NCBI GenBank assembly: GCA_964450715.1
Contig: CAYVFC010000027.1
Span: 3,141-67,140 of the forward strand
Source: CAYVFC01 sp964450715
GTDB lineage: Bacteria > Myxococcota_A > Polyangia > Polyangiales > JAFGIB01
Reading direction: 5' to 3'
Length of the DNA: 64,000 nucleotides
Shown: one piece after another, positions 6,937 through 17,405 of the stretch
How the letters are laid out: each line of letters starts with the position of its first letter
Numbering within the stretch: position 1 is the stretch's first letter
The notes under the pieces: model-generated
What the model saw: only the letters and a program-made list of their open reading frames with translations
What the model was told of the DNA's origin: nothing
The model's database searches: none
Position numbers and translations under genes: made by a program

Positions 6937-9636
6937 CTATTGCTGCCCGAGCCGGACCAGCGCCATACGCGCGATCTTGTTGTTCGGGTTGAGCTCCAGG
7001 GCCTTGCGGTAAGCGGCCACCGCCCGTCCGCCATCCCCCTTGGTGTAGTACGCGCGTCCTAGCGCGGCGTGAAATCCCGAGCTTCTCGGCTGCAGCTGTA
7101 TGGCCCTCTGATAAGCGGCGATGGCCCCGTCCGGGTCGCCCGAGGCGAGCAACGAGGCGCCCAGCCCGGCGTAGGAGCCGGCATGGGAGGGCGCGTAGCG
7201 GGTCGCCTCTCGGTAGGCGTTCGCAGCCTCGCGGTAACGCCCGGCGGCATAATGCTGCCTGCCCTCTTCCCGGAGCTCATCCGACTTGGCCTTGCGGTCC
7301 AGCGCCCCTCCCTTGGCCGGAACCGCAGGCGTGGTGGCCGGTGCGGTCGCCGTATCGGCGATCACCGGGACCCGTTCTTTCGGCTTCTGCCTCGCTACCG
7401 CGGCCTTTCGAATGCTTCGCGCCGGGGCGGGCTGTTCCGCGCCAGTTTCTGTCTCCGGCTCTTCCGGCTCTTCTTCCGCGGTTACCGCTGGCGTTTCCTG
7501 CGGCTGCGCGGCCGCTTCCGCCGTCTCAGCTGCTGGCGGCGGTTGTTCATCGGCCCGGGGCTCCGCGGCCGGCTCTGGCTGCTTCGTCGCGGCCGTCTCG
7601 CCTTCGACCCGCTCGGTCGCTGTGGCGCTAGACGAGGCCGCCTCTCGCTTCTCGGCCGGCGAACCGGTCATCAGCGGATCGGTTTTCGCCCCGACTTCCT
7701 GGATATCGACCTCGGACGAGCGGTCCCTGCCGATGAAGAAGAAGAGCATGGCAGCGACGATCAGCCCCCCGACCACTCCCCCCATGACCCGCCGGTCCCT
7801 GATGATCGGCATCGCCATCGTTTTGGTACCGAAGGGGTCGGCAACCGGCTTTTGATCGGGATAGTCTATGTCCCAGGTAGAGGATCGCTGCTCCCCCTTC
7901 GAGGCACGCGGCAAGGCCGCTTCTGCATCCAGCCCCGCCCGTCCCGCTTCCCCGACGATCCCGGAGGCGGCGGCAAGATCGGCCGCCTCGTGCGCGTACG
8001 GTGCAGCCGCCCCGGGACCGACCAGATCGGCGCCCTTGACGAAGGCCGTGGTCTCGTCGTCTCGTTCGTCCGCTTCCTCCGGCCCGTGCACCGGTGCCTG
8101 CTGCTGCGCGAACGGGGCTTCTTGCGGCTCCTGTTTTCGCATCATCGCGGCGAAGCGCTCGATCGGGCTCTCGGGCGTCTCCTGGGCGGCTGCTTCCAGC
8201 ACCGATTCCAGGTGCTCGGCGCTGATCAGCGCGGTAGGAGAGGTATCGGTAACGCCGGCCGGTTTGTCCGGAGCCAGCTCTATCTCGTGTTCCTGCAGTT
8301 GCTGCGTCACCTCGGACGGGGGCTCGCTCGGGGTCGAGGCCACGGCGGCCGGATACTGCTGATCCTCGCTCTTCGGGATCCGGCCCAGGGCTGCCGCGCT
8401 TTCGGCCAGCGCCTTGGCCTTGGAGGGGATCTCCATGAGCACGTCGAATTCACCGGTTCCCAGCTCCTGTACCTCGGGCTCGGCTACCGGCTCCCGCGCC
8501 AGCGCTTCGGGTATGGGGGCCGGGCTCACCTCCGGGGGGGACGAGGAAGCCCTCTCCGGTTGAGAAGGGCGCTGCACGTTTCGTGGCTGGTTTTCGGCCG
8601 CAGGGGCAGCCTTGACCGGAGAGGGGATACCCGGAGCGGTTCTCAGCGGCGGAATCGAGGCGGGGCGCGCCCCGGCCGCGCTCAAGATGGTAGAGGCCTT
8701 GCCCGTGGGTACGGCCTGCGGAAGCAGGGGATCCAGGGTGCGGCGGACCTGTTGAGCCGAGAAGGGGCGCTCGCGGGGATCCTTGGCCAGCAGCGCGGCC
8801 AGCAGCGAGAGAACGGCGTCCGGCAGCTCCATCTCCGGAACCGGAGCCGGCGTGATGCGATGCGCCTCGAGCAGCGCGTTCACGTCATGCCCGGTGAAGG
8901 GGGGCTTGCCGACCAGCATCTCGTACAGCACGCATCCGAGCGAATATAGATCGCTGCGGAAGCTGACCAGCTTGCCCGCCGCTTGCTCGGGCGAAACGTA
9001 GGAGGGGGTGCCCATCAGATCGAACAGCGCGGTAGACTCGATGCGCACGGCAATGCCCACATCGACGATGGTGACGCGCGGGATGCCGGAAAGATGGGAT
9101 TGAAGGATGACGTGCCCGGGCTTCAGATCGCGATGCAGCAGCCCGGCGCGGTGCAGGACATCCAGACCGGAGGCGATCTGCGCGGCCACGGCCAGGGCCC
9201 TGGGCGGCTCGAGCGCGCCCTGCCGTTTCAGCAACAACTTGAGGGACTCCCCCTCGACCCACTCCCGGAACAGCCAGAGGGCCTTGCCCGTCGGGCCCTC
9301 CTCCGGTGTTTCGCCGCTGGCGATGATCTGGGCGACCGCTCCATCGGAAAGCGAGGTCTGCTTGGCGAGCTCGCGCTTGATACGCATTCGCTCCGCCGCA
9401 TAGGCGCCGGAGCTGAAACGCAGCACTTTCAGCAGGCCGTGGCGTCCGGTGAGCGTATCGTCCACCAGGTAGGACGAACCGGTTCCGCCGCGAGCGAAGC
9501 TCTCCACGAATTCGAAGCGTTCGCCCAGGCTGACGGGAATCGCTTCCGGCTCGACCTCGATCGCCTGTTCACCGTCTCGCGGACAACTAGGTTCCGTTTC
9601 CGGAAGGTAGATATGGCAGTAGGGACAGACGCGCAT
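6937..9636 (-). CDS. Membrane Ser/Thr protein kinase with N-terminal zinc ribbon and C-terminal TPRs (899 aa)
   Basis: Residues 4-18 give a Cys cluster (CPYC then C18). The kinase domain spans ~40-310: glycine loop ARGGTGSSYLV, Lys70 in GLLKVL, catalytic HRDLKPGHV at 168-176, DVG at 192-194 instead of DFG, and GTPSYVSPEQ. The catalytic-loop Asn (consensus HRDLKPxN) is replaced by His175. A long Ala/Pro/Glu-rich linker follows, then one hydrophobic segment near 616-640 (GGVVGGLIVAAMLFFFIG), a second acidic linker, and at least three TPR units from ~785 to the end. It should phosphorylate cytoplasmic targets while the TPRs face the other side of the membrane. It is co-directional with the large TPR protein upstream. 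Confidence 0.93.
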   Translation of the reverse strand: MRVCPYCHIYLPETEPSCPRDGEQAIEVEPEAIPVSLGERFEFVESFARGGTGSSYLVDDTLTGRHGLLKVLRFSSGAYAAERMRIKRELAKQTSLSDGAVAQIIASGETPEEGPTGKALWLFREWVEGESLKLLLKRQGALEPPRALAVAAQIASGLDVLHRAGLLHRDLKPGHVILQSHLSGIPRVTIVDVGIAVRIESTALFDLMGTPSYVSPEQAAGKLVSFRSDLYSLGCVLYEMLVGKPPFTGHDVNALLEAHRITPAPVPEMELPDAVLSLLAALLAKDPRERPFSAQQVRRTLDPLLPQAVPTGKASTILSAAGARPASIPPLRTAPGIPSPVKAAPAAENQPRNVQRPSQPERASSSPPEVSPAPIPEALAREPVAEPEVQELGTGEFDVLMEIPSKAKALAESAAALGRIPKSEDQQYPAAVASTPSEPPSEVTQQLQEHEIELAPDKPAGVTDTSPTALISAEHLESVLEAAAQETPESPIERFAAMMRKQEPQEAPFAQQQAPVHGPEEADERDDETTAFVKGADLVGPGAAAPYAHEAADLAAASGIVGEAGRAGLDAEAALPRASKGEQRSSTWDIDYPDQKPVADPFGTKTMAMPIIRDRRVMGGVVGGLIVAAMLFFFIGRDRSSEVDIQEVGAKTDPLMTGSPAEKREAASSSATATERVEGETAATKQPEPAAEPRADEQPPPAAETAEAAAQPQETPAVTAEEEPEEPETETGAEQPAPARSIRKAAVARQKPKERVPVIADTATAPATTPAVPAKGGALDRKAKSDELREEGRQHYAAGRYREAANAYREATRYAPSHAGSYAGLGASLLASGDPDGAIAAYQRAIQLQPRSSGFHAALGRAYYTKGDGGRAVAAYRKALELNPNNKIARMALVRLGQQ

Positions 9637-9716
9637 GGCCTTTCGGCTCGAAGTGCTCGAAAGCTGCGAGCTTAGTCCGACGGAAATCGGCGGTCAACCG
9701 TGCCTCCCTCTCGCCA

Positions 9717-12700
9717 CTAGTACTCCTCCTCCTCCTCCTCTGCGTCCACGTCGATCCCCCACTTCTTCATGGCGTTTTTGACCGCCGTCCGATCAATGGA
9801 TCCGTCGGGCGCCAGCTCGAGGAATCGCTTGTATTGAACGATGGCGGCACGGCGGTTGTTCTTCATGGCGAGTATCTCGCCCAGGGCGCGATGGGCCTCC
9901 GCCAGCCAGTAGGGCGGCTGCTCGGCCTCGTCACCGATACGGGTGGCGTTCTGCAACGCCTTGCCGGCCTCGGAGATGCGTCCAGCGTTGAAAAGCACAC
10001 GGCCCAGCTTGAACCACCATTCTCCGTTGCCGTTGTCCCGTTCCAGCGCCTTCTTGTAGGAGCGGATCGCATCGTCCAACTTGCGCAGCTGGTCGTAGCA
10101 CTCGCCCATGTGGGCGTAGGCTTCGGTCAGGCTGGGCTTGAGCTCCAGCGCCCGGTTGAAGTCCTTCAGCGCGGTCTTGACCGTACCTGCACGCACGCGG
10201 ACCAGCCCTCGCAGCAGGAATGCCTCCCCCATGCTGGCGTCGATGTCGATAGCCTTCTGTGCCTCCTCGTTGACGCGGGCGATGTTCTTCATCCCCAGGG
10301 CGGCCTTTCCGGCCCAGATGTGGAACTCGGCCCGGCCCGGGTCGAGACTGATGGAGCGATCGAAGTGGATCAGGGCGTCCGGCGTGCGCCCCTGGGCCAT
10401 CGCGATACGTCCGATGAAGTACTCGGCCTCGGCCGAGTTGGGGATGCGGCGGATCACTTTTTGCAGGGTCTCTTGGGCGGCCTCGATCTCGCCGTTCTCC
10501 ACCTGGGCGGCTCCATACCGCAGCATCAGCTCCGTATTCTCTTGATCCTTCTCCAGTGCGCTGCGGTACTTCTCCACCGCTCTGCCGTGAGCGCCCTGCG
10601 CCTGGTAGTACAGGCCCCACTCTATCTCGAGGCCGGCGAAGGCTCCGTCCCGGCTGGCCACCTGGTCCAGCGCTATCTTGGCCTCGTGCAGCTGACCGTT
10701 CTTGCGAAACGCCTGGGCCATCGCGAAGCGCGCTTCCAGGTCCTCCGGGTCCAGCTCCAATGCCCGTTTGAAATGGTGGATGGCGTTATCCAGCCGCTTG
10801 CTGGCCAGCTCCGACTTGCCCCGCAGGCGATGCATCTCGGCGCTTTCCGGCACGTTGGAAGCCGCCTCGTTCAACACCGATATCGCGTCCTCGGTCTTGC
10901 CCATGTCGAAGTAGAGCTGGGCCAGCGACAGATAACCCTCGAAATCGTTGGGTTTGATCTCGATAGCCTTGCGGAAAAGAGTCTGCGCCACGTCGCGCCG
11001 CTTCAGCTTGTCTTCCGTCTTGCCCAGCCAGAGCAGGACCTCGCTGTCCTCGGGCAGCTCCTTGGAGAGCAGGGTCAGCTTCTCGCGGGCGTTCTGCAAC
11101 CGTCCGAGCGAGAACAAAGCGCGGCTGATGCCGAAGGTGGCCTCCACGCTCGCCTTGCGGCCAGTGAACACCTTGGGGTTGTTGACCTTGGTAGTGTTCA
11201 TGGCCGACTCGAACCTGGCCAGCGCGTCGTTGTAGCGATTCTCGCGCAGCGATACGCCACCGGCTCCCAGCAGGGCCTCCACCCGGTAGGGGTCGGCGGC
11301 CAGGGCCATGTCGTACGCTTTGCGCGCCAGGTGCAGCCGCCCCCGTGTCTCGTGCAAATAGCCGATGACGCTGTACCCCTCCGCCTTGGCCGCCTTGTAA
11401 GACCAGAGGAACTCGTTGTCGACCTGGCTGAGCCCCACGGCCTCGCGCAGCAGCCCGAGCGCCAGCTGTTCTTCTCCGCGGTCGACGAGAATGCGGGCCT
11501 TGGCGATGCGCGCGTCGATGTGGTGCGGGCTCATCTTCAAGGTCTCCTCGATGGCCGCTATCTGCGCGTCGGGGTAGTCGCGGTTCAGCAGTACCCGCGT
11601 CAATCCCCACTGTGCCCGGGCTCCGGCTCCGAGAGTGAGCGCTTTCTGGAAGGCCTTCTCGGCCTGGTCGAGCTTACCCCGCTTGAGCTCCAGCTCGCCG
11701 GCGATCAGGTGCACGTAGGGATCCTTGGGCGACCGACCGGCCGCCGCGGAAAGCGCACCGCCCGCCCGGTCCAGATTTCCCTTGCGCAGAAAGTCCGCCG
11801 CGAAGGCGATGTCGATTCCGGGAGCCACGAAGCTCCGCTCCTCCAACCGTTTGTAGATGGCGGCCGCTCGAGAAGCGTTTTCGGTATGTAGGCCGAAACG
11901 GACGAGGAAAAACGACTGGTGCATCAGGCTGCGGGTCAGCAACAGGCGGTTCAGCCCCCGATCCTTGCGGGCCATGTCCAGCTTCTTGAGCGCCGAGCGG
12001 CTGCCGCGATACGTGTCGTCGACGGCCGTCTTTTCCACGTCGGCGATGGCGTCCCGGGCGAACTCGTTGCTGCCCGCTGACGGCAGGTACTTTTCGAAGA
12101 AGTATATTCCGAATATACCGTGCTCGGTCAGCCCCATGCCCAGCCCGGCGGCGGCGATAACCCCCAGCGCCACCGCGATCTTGACCACCAGCAGGAGCGT
12201 TCGGCGCACGGCCGCTTGCTGCTTGGCCTCGAATTCCGCGCCGCGCTGCCTGCGCAAGATGTCGGGCGGAAGCGCCATGGCGTCCTCGTCGTCCAGGTCG
12301 CTCTCCTCGTCCGTGGCGCCGCCTTCCATGCCGAACTCCATGTCGCCGCTCTCGTCGTCCTCGCTCTCCTCGCTGCCCTCTCCGAGGTCGACCTCGCCGA
12401 AGCTGGCGCTGCCCAGCCCCCCGCGGCCGAGCGCGTCGAATTCACCGCCGGCTTCCTGCATCGACCCTTCATCGAAGCCGTCCGCCTCGCCGCCGGGCGG
12501 CTCGGGAAGGGGGGGCGGCGGAGCCGGTTCGGTGTGGGGGACGTAGTCCCGCGGCTCGGCGTTCAGTCCGCTGAAGTCGGCCTCCCCTCCGTCGTGGTCG
12601 TCGGTGAGCAGCGAGGCCGGCAGCTCGGTCTCCGTCGCGATTCCAGGCGCCGGCGGCGATCCAGACGCGACCGGGGGCGGTGGCGGAACGGCGGCGCCGA

Positions 12701-14554
12701 TTCCCTGGACGGTACCGTGCTTGGGCGTGCTCAGGTCACTATCGTCCTTGGGCAACGGTAGCTCCAACTCACCGAATCCCTCCTCGATCTGTTTCGGCAG
12801 CGGCAGATCGCCGGCTGCCGCTCCGTCCCGGGGAGCGGGCAAGTCGGGCAACGAAAGGTCGGCAAAGCTCGACTCATCGCCATCGCCCTTGACTGCAGGG
12901 AGATCCCCAGCGCCCCTGGCGGCCGGCAGATCCGCCCCCCTCCTGGCGGCCGGCAGATCCGCCCGGCCCCTGGCGTCCGGCAGGTCGGGAAGGGAAACGT
13001 CGGCGAAGCTCGACTCGTCTTCGCCCTTCACCGCCGGCAGATCCCCCACCCCCCTGGGGGCGGGCAGGTCTGCCCCGTCATTGGGCGTGGGCAGGTCGGG
13101 AAGCGACAGGTCTGCGAAGCTGGCCTCCTCGTCGCCCGTTTTTGCGGCCGGCGCGGTTCCTTTGCCCTTGGGCGTGGGCAGGTCGGGAAGCGACAGGTCT
13201 GCGAAGCTGGCCTCCTCGTCGCCCGTTTTTGCGGCCGGCGCGGTTCCTTTGCCCTTGGGCGTGGGCAGGTCGGGAAGCGACAGGTCTGCGAAGCTGGCCT
13301 CCTCGTCGCCCGTTTTTGCGGCCGGCGCGGTTCCTTTGCCCTTGGGCGTGGGCAGGTCGGGAAGCGACAGGTCTGCGAAGCTGGCCTCCTCGTCGCCCGT
13401 TTTTGCGGCCGGCGCGGTTCCTTTGCCCTTGGGCGTGGGCAGGTCGGGAAGCGACAGGCCGGCGAAGCTGGCCTCCTCNNNNNNNNNNNNNNNNNNNNNN
13501 NNNNNNNNNNNNNNNNNNNNNNNNNNNNNNNNNNNNNNNNNNNNNNNNNNNNNNNNNNNNNNNNNNNNNNNNNNNNNNTGCCCTTGGGCGTGGGCAGGTC
13601 GGGAAGCGACAGGCCGGCGAAGCTGGCCTCCTCGTCGCCCGTTTTCGCGTCCGGCGCGGGCCCTTTGCCCTTGGGCGTGGGCAGGTCGGGAAGCGACAGG
13701 CCGGCGAAGCTGGCCTCCTCTTCCGTGGGTTTTGCGGCCGCGGGTGGCGGGGCCGCCGGTGTACCTACAGTCGTCGCCGTGGCCTTCTTGGCCTTGGGAA
13801 CGGGCAGGTCGGCGAAGCTCAGCTCTGGATCGTTGCCTTTCGCCGGTACCGGTTCCTCGGGCTGGCCGGCGTCCGCCTCGTCCATGAGGCCGGCGAAGCT
13901 CGTGTCGAGCTCGTCCCCGGCCGGTGCGGGAAGTGCGGCGGGCGGGGGAGCGGCAGCCTCCGGTTGCGGCGCTGCTCCGAAGCCCAGGCCCTTGGGGGCG
14001 GCTGTCGCCGGCGGGGCGACTGCCGGCAGTGGGACCGACTTGCCTGCCGCCGGGCTGGGCAGCTCCGCCAGGATGGCATCGGTCTCCTCGACCTGGTCCA
14101 TGGGCTTGAGCGAGAACTGCTTGGGACCGCCCGGTTCCGCCGGCTGGGCAGCCGGTGCGGTTGCCCCGAGAAGCGTGCCTCCGCGCCCGAGCTTCGCCTT
14201 CGGCCCCGGCCGCTCCGCGCTCGCTGCCGTGCCGTCCGGGGCCGCAGTGCCCTGCCCGCCGCCGGCTCCCATACCCACCATCGTACCCTCGGGCTTCTTG
14301 CGGGGCGTGATTCCCGCGGGGATGGGCGCCGCCGCGCCGGACTGCTCCTGGCCTCCAGCCAGCGTCTTTTTCACCCGCTGCATCCGGTCCGAAATCGAGG
14401 AGGGTGCCGCGGCCGGTTGCCCCCCGGCGCCTGGCGCACGCACGTCGAACGCAGTTCCGCACTTGGGGCACCGCATCTTCATTCCCCCGGGCGGAATGCG
14501 CCGCTCATCCAGTTCGTAGTTGGCGTTACAGGATTCGCAATCGACCTTGATCAT
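9717..14554 (-). CDS. Giant MJ0042 zinc-ribbon/tandem-repeat/TPR membrane protein, interrupted by an assembly gap
   Basis: Starts at ATG 14554 with MIKVDCESCNANYELDERRI and KMRCPKCGTAFDV, an MJ0042-type zinc ribbon common in myxobacterial envelope and motility proteins. A low-complexity region leads to 29-residue tandem repeats (EEASFAxLSLPDLPTP core), then more degenerate SFADLSLPDLP units and acidic stretches. One membrane segment follows (TLLLVVKIAVALGVIAAAGL, DNA ~12120-12190), then over 700 residues of TPR units to an EEEEEE-rich tail. The frame changes across the Ns only because the gap length is a placeholder. At ~1,600 residues it is a likely scaffold for a membrane assembly; the partners are unknown. 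Confidence 0.85.
13078..13735 (-). repeat. 87-bp in-frame tandem repeats flanking and within the gap
   Basis: The unit is 87 bp, encoding 29 residues (EEASFA, G or D, LSLPDLPTPKGKG, then TAPAAKTGD). On the 3' coding side of the gap five units are almost identical at the DNA level; on the 5' side at least two are seen, with a variant PAPDAKTGD. Near-identity implies recent expansion or active homogenisation. Confidence 0.95.
13479..13578. other. Assembly gap of 100 Ns inside the tandem repeats
   Basis: Exactly 100 Ns, the usual placeholder for unknown length. Repeat phase on both sides shows the smallest in-frame bridge is 32 bases plus a whole number of 87-bp units, so the real gap is 32, 119, 206 bases and so on, not 100. 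Confidence 0.97.
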
Positions 14555-14737
14555 GCCTGTCCACGATTGGGGTTGATGACTACGGAGTTGAGCGCAACGT
14601 TCAGCAAAGGATAGCACGGATCGTCTTTTTTAGAGATCCTGTAGTTTTTGAGGCGCGGGAGCGCGGTGCGCGTCCTGGCTCGCCGATAGGGGGCGCTCTA
14701 TTGACTTGGAAGCTTTGCAGCGTGTAGACGTAGAGGT

Positions 14738-15046
14738 GTGAAACACAGCGTCACGCTCGAGATCGCCGGAACCCGTTTTCGGCTGGTTGCCGATGCCGAC
14801 GACAGCCACTTGCAAAGGCTGGCCGCGCTGGTGAACGAACGCGTCGAGGAGCTTAAGGGCAAGACCTCCCGCGTCGCCCCGCCCGCGCAGTTGCTGGCGC
14901 TGGTCGCACTGGGGCTAGCCGACGACCTGCTCTGCGCCCAGGACCGGGAGAGCCGCGTGCGCGAGCTTACCCGGACGGCCGTGGCCGGTGCCATCGAGCG
15001 GATCGATCGCCGGATCGCCCTCGATGCTCGCGGAAGCGCCGAGTGA
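14738..15046 (+). CDS. zapA: Cell division protein ZapA-like (102 aa)
   Basis: A small protein opening MKHSVTLEIAGTRFRLVADA, the beta-strand start typical of ZapA, followed by a long helix (LQRLAALVNERVEELKGK, then QLLALVALGLADDLL) suited to coiled-coil tetramers. ZapA bundles FtsZ protofilaments at the division ring. The GTG start has a TAGAGGT ribosome-binding site. It is 90 bp ahead of 5-formyltetrahydrofolate cyclo-ligase, the neighbour pairing seen in many proteobacteria, although the intervening space is too short for 6S RNA. Confidence 0.85.
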   Translation: MKHSVTLEIAGTRFRLVADADDSHLQRLAALVNERVEELKGKTSRVAPPAQLLALVALGLADDLLCAQDRESRVRELTRTAVAGAIERIDRRIALDARGSAE

Positions 15047-15135
15047 TTCGGTCGCCGGTCGTCGGGTCGGGACCGTTTGTCGGACCGGTTCGCCCGCTGC
15101 CATGGGACGACGAGGGCGGAGGCGCGTAGGGCCCT

Positions 15136-15753
15136 ATGAGCGACGACAACCAAGAGCGGTTGCGCCACGCGGTCAAGCAGGAGATCCGCGCCCGGCTGCG
15201 GGCGACGCGGGGGGCGCTGCCGCGCGCGGCGTGCCGGGCGCGCTCCGAGGCGATCTGCGCGCGGGTGATCGCCTTGCCCGGTTTCGAACGCGCCGAAACC
15301 GTAGCCGGTTACCTGGCCATGGGCAACGAGGCCGATCCGGCGCCCATCCTGGCCGAGGCTGCGGCGCGTGGGAAGCGCATCGCGCTTCCCCGGGTAGACC
15401 CGGCCTCGTATGCGCTGTCGCTTTTGCTCTGGTCCGAAGGAGAGCCGCTGGTCAAGAGCGGCTGGGGCGTGATGGAACCGGCAGCCTCGGCGCCGGAGGT
15501 GGCGGGTACCGAGCTCGACCTGATCATCGTGCCGGCGCTGGCCATCGATTTGGAGGGTTACCGAATCGGTTACGGCAAGGGCTGCTACGACAGGCTGCTG
15601 TCGGGCCTGCCGGGCAAGGTGTCTATCGGTATCGTCTATGATTTCCAGCTCATCGAGCAGTGCCCGCGAACCCAGGGCGACGTCCCGGTTTCCATGGTGG
15701 TCACCGACCGCCGCGCGATAGCCGAAGGCAGGGAGTTGAAAGAGGGGTGTTGA
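15136..15753 (+). CDS. 5-formyltetrahydrofolate cyclo-ligase
   Basis: 205 residues with the family's C-terminal signature LDLIIVPALAIDLEGYRIGYGKG followed by CYDRLL, and an N-terminal KQEIRARLRATRGAL segment. It converts 5-formyl-THF to 5,10-methenyl-THF using ATP. The ATG is chosen because the domain begins at once. It stands alone downstream of zapA. Confidence 0.95.
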   Translation: MSDDNQERLRHAVKQEIRARLRATRGALPRAACRARSEAICARVIALPGFERAETVAGYLAMGNEADPAPILAEAAARGKRIALPRVDPASYALSLLLWSEGEPLVKSGWGVMEPAASAPEVAGTELDLIIVPALAIDLEGYRIGYGKGCYDRLLSGLPGKVSIGIVYDFQLIEQCPRTQGDVPVSMVVTDRRAIAEGRELKEGC

Positions 15754-15959
15754 ACATTCTTCTTCGCTGTTCAGATCCCTGTCGCGGGGCGACTCGCGAA
15801 GCGCCGGAAATTGGGCCGCCGAATTGCATTACCGCCCGCGATGTTGTATCGAGGTCGGTCACCACCGGCTGCTTACGAGCCCCATTCCTGCCGATCAGTT
15901 CAGGTCGCTAACCCATCCGACTTTGTCGAGCGGCGCGTGGTCAAGACGAGGAAAGTTGA

Positions 15960-17405
15960 ATGGCCGACGAGCCGCTGCGCATCTGCCTGCTGACTTATAG
16001 AGGTAACCCCACGTCTGGCGGCCAGGGGATCTACGTCCGCTTATTGAGCCGCGAGCTGGCCGCTCTCGGCCACCAGGTGGACGTCTGGAGCGGCCCCCCC
16101 TATCCGGAGCTGCTGCCGGGCGTAGGTTTCGTCCAGGTGCCGAGCCTCGACCTCTGGAACGAAGAAGCGCTGTTTCGCCTGCCCAGCCTGACCGAGCTGC
16201 GCGACCCCATCAACCGCTCCGAGTGGGCCCAGACCGTGCTCGGGGGCTTTCCCGAGCCGTTGACCTTTTCCCGGCGGGTGGCGGAGAGCTTCAAGCGCGG
16301 CGCGGGTGCCGCTTACGATATCGTGCACGACAACCAGTGCCTGGGGCCGGGGCTGCTGTCGCTGCGCTCTTACTTGCCGGTGGTGGCGACCATTCACCAC
16401 CCCATCACCGTCGACCGCAAGATAGCTTTCCAGAACGCCCGAACCATCTCCAAGCGTTATGGCCTCTGGCGCTGGTACAGCTTCCTGCCGGTTCAGCTTA
16501 AGGTGTGCCGCCAGCTCGACCGCATCATGACCGTGTCCGAGGCTTCCCTGCGCGACCTGGAGCGCGAGTACGGCATCCGCCGCGAGAACGCGCGGGTGGT
16601 CGGTAATGGCATCAACCTGGAGGTCTTCCGACCGCTGCCCGAGATCGAGCGGTCGGACAACCGTTTGATCACCACCTTGTCGGCCGACGCGCCGCTCAAG
16701 GGCTTCCGCTACCTGCTCGGCGCCATGGCCCTTCTCAGGCGCTCTCGTCCGGACCTCACGCTGACCGTCATCGGTACGCCGAGCGACCGCACCAGGCAAA
16801 AGGTCGAAGAGATGGGGCTCGGCCAGGCCATAACCTTTACCGGCCGGGTGGAGGTCGAGGCGATTGCGCGCGCCTACGCCGCCTCCGCGGTCGCGGTAGT
16901 ACCCTCCCTTTACGAGGGGTTCGGCTTCCCGGCCGGAGAGGCCATGGCTTGCCGGGTGCCGGTGGTGTCGACGTGGGCCGGGGCCCTGCCCGAGGTGGTG
17001 GGGCCGGATGGAGAGGCCGGGTTGCTGGTCGAGCCGCGTGACCCACAAGCCCTGTGCCGGGCCATCGCTTCGCTACTAGATTCCCCCGAACGGCGCCGGG
17101 CCATGGGCGCGGCCGGGCGCAAGCGGGTGCTCTCGCTGTTCACCTGGCGGTGCACCGCCGAGCGTACCGTGGAGGTCTATCGGGAAGCCCTGGCCGAGCG
17201 CCGGAGCGGTTTCGGAGTACACCGGCAGCCCGAGCGAGAATCGATGGTCGGACGGCGATCCAGATCGGCCACCGCGGCTGCGGCGGCGAGCATGGTGCTG
17301 CCCTTTGCCGAGGCCACGGCGCGGCTGGCCACGCCCACCCTGCGCGATCGATCTGCCGGAGTGCTGCGAGGCGACAAGGCGCTGTCGCTGTCACCGAGAA
17401 GGTAA
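15960..17405 (+). CDS. GT4-family glycosyltransferase (481 aa)
   Basis: A GT-B fold enzyme: N-terminal ICLLTYRGNPTSGGQGIYV acceptor half with glycine-rich loop, then the nucleotide-sugar half with SLYEGFGFPAGEAMA (the E-x7-E motif of retaining GT4 enzymes) near residue 330 and GLLVEPRDPQALCRAI. The last ~70 residues after the Rossmann half are basic and low in complexity. The start has an AGGAAA box. The stop shares one base with the next ATG (TAATG), so translation is coupled to the methyltransferase. Substrates cannot be read from sequence. Confidence 0.93.
   Translation: MADEPLRICLLTYRGNPTSGGQGIYVRLLSRELAALGHQVDVWSGPPYPELLPGVGFVQVPSLDLWNEEALFRLPSLTELRDPINRSEWAQTVLGGFPEPLTFSRRVAESFKRGAGAAYDIVHDNQCLGPGLLSLRSYLPVVATIHHPITVDRKIAFQNARTISKRYGLWRWYSFLPVQLKVCRQLDRIMTVSEASLRDLEREYGIRRENARVVGNGINLEVFRPLPEIERSDNRLITTLSADAPLKGFRYLLGAMALLRRSRPDLTLTVIGTPSDRTRQKVEEMGLGQAITFTGRVEVEAIARAYAASAVAVVPSLYEGFGFPAGEAMACRVPVVSTWAGALPEVVGPDGEAGLLVEPRDPQALCRAIASLLDSPERRRAMGAAGRKRVLSLFTWRCTAERTVEVYREALAERRSGFGVHRQPERESMVGRRSRSATAAAAASMVLPFAEATARLATPTLRDRSAGVLRGDKALSLSPRR

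Noticed and set aside
7069..8949. 626-codon plus-strand open frame
   Set aside because: Antisense to the kinase gene, which has all kinase motifs; composition is Arg/Gly-rich and meaningless.
9834..11891. 685-codon plus-strand open frame
   Set aside because: Antisense mirror of the TPR region; only periodic because the TPRs are.
13479..13578. Genuine frameshift splitting the giant TPR gene into two genes
   Set aside because: The frame change coincides exactly with a 100-N placeholder, and repeat phase explains it as a gap-length artefact.
13078..13735. Possible CRISPR or other direct-repeat array
   Set aside because: Units are contiguous, 87 bp, in frame and without spacers, so they are coding repeats.
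15047..15135. 6S RNA between zapA and the cyclo-ligase gene
   Set aside because: The spacer is 89 bp, too short for a ~180-nt 6S RNA, and no characteristic bubble structure is visible.
17054..17404. N-terminal extension of the methyltransferase to 17054
   Set aside because: The extra 117 codons overlap the glycosyltransferase in another frame and are not protein-like; ATG 17405 fits the motif I position.
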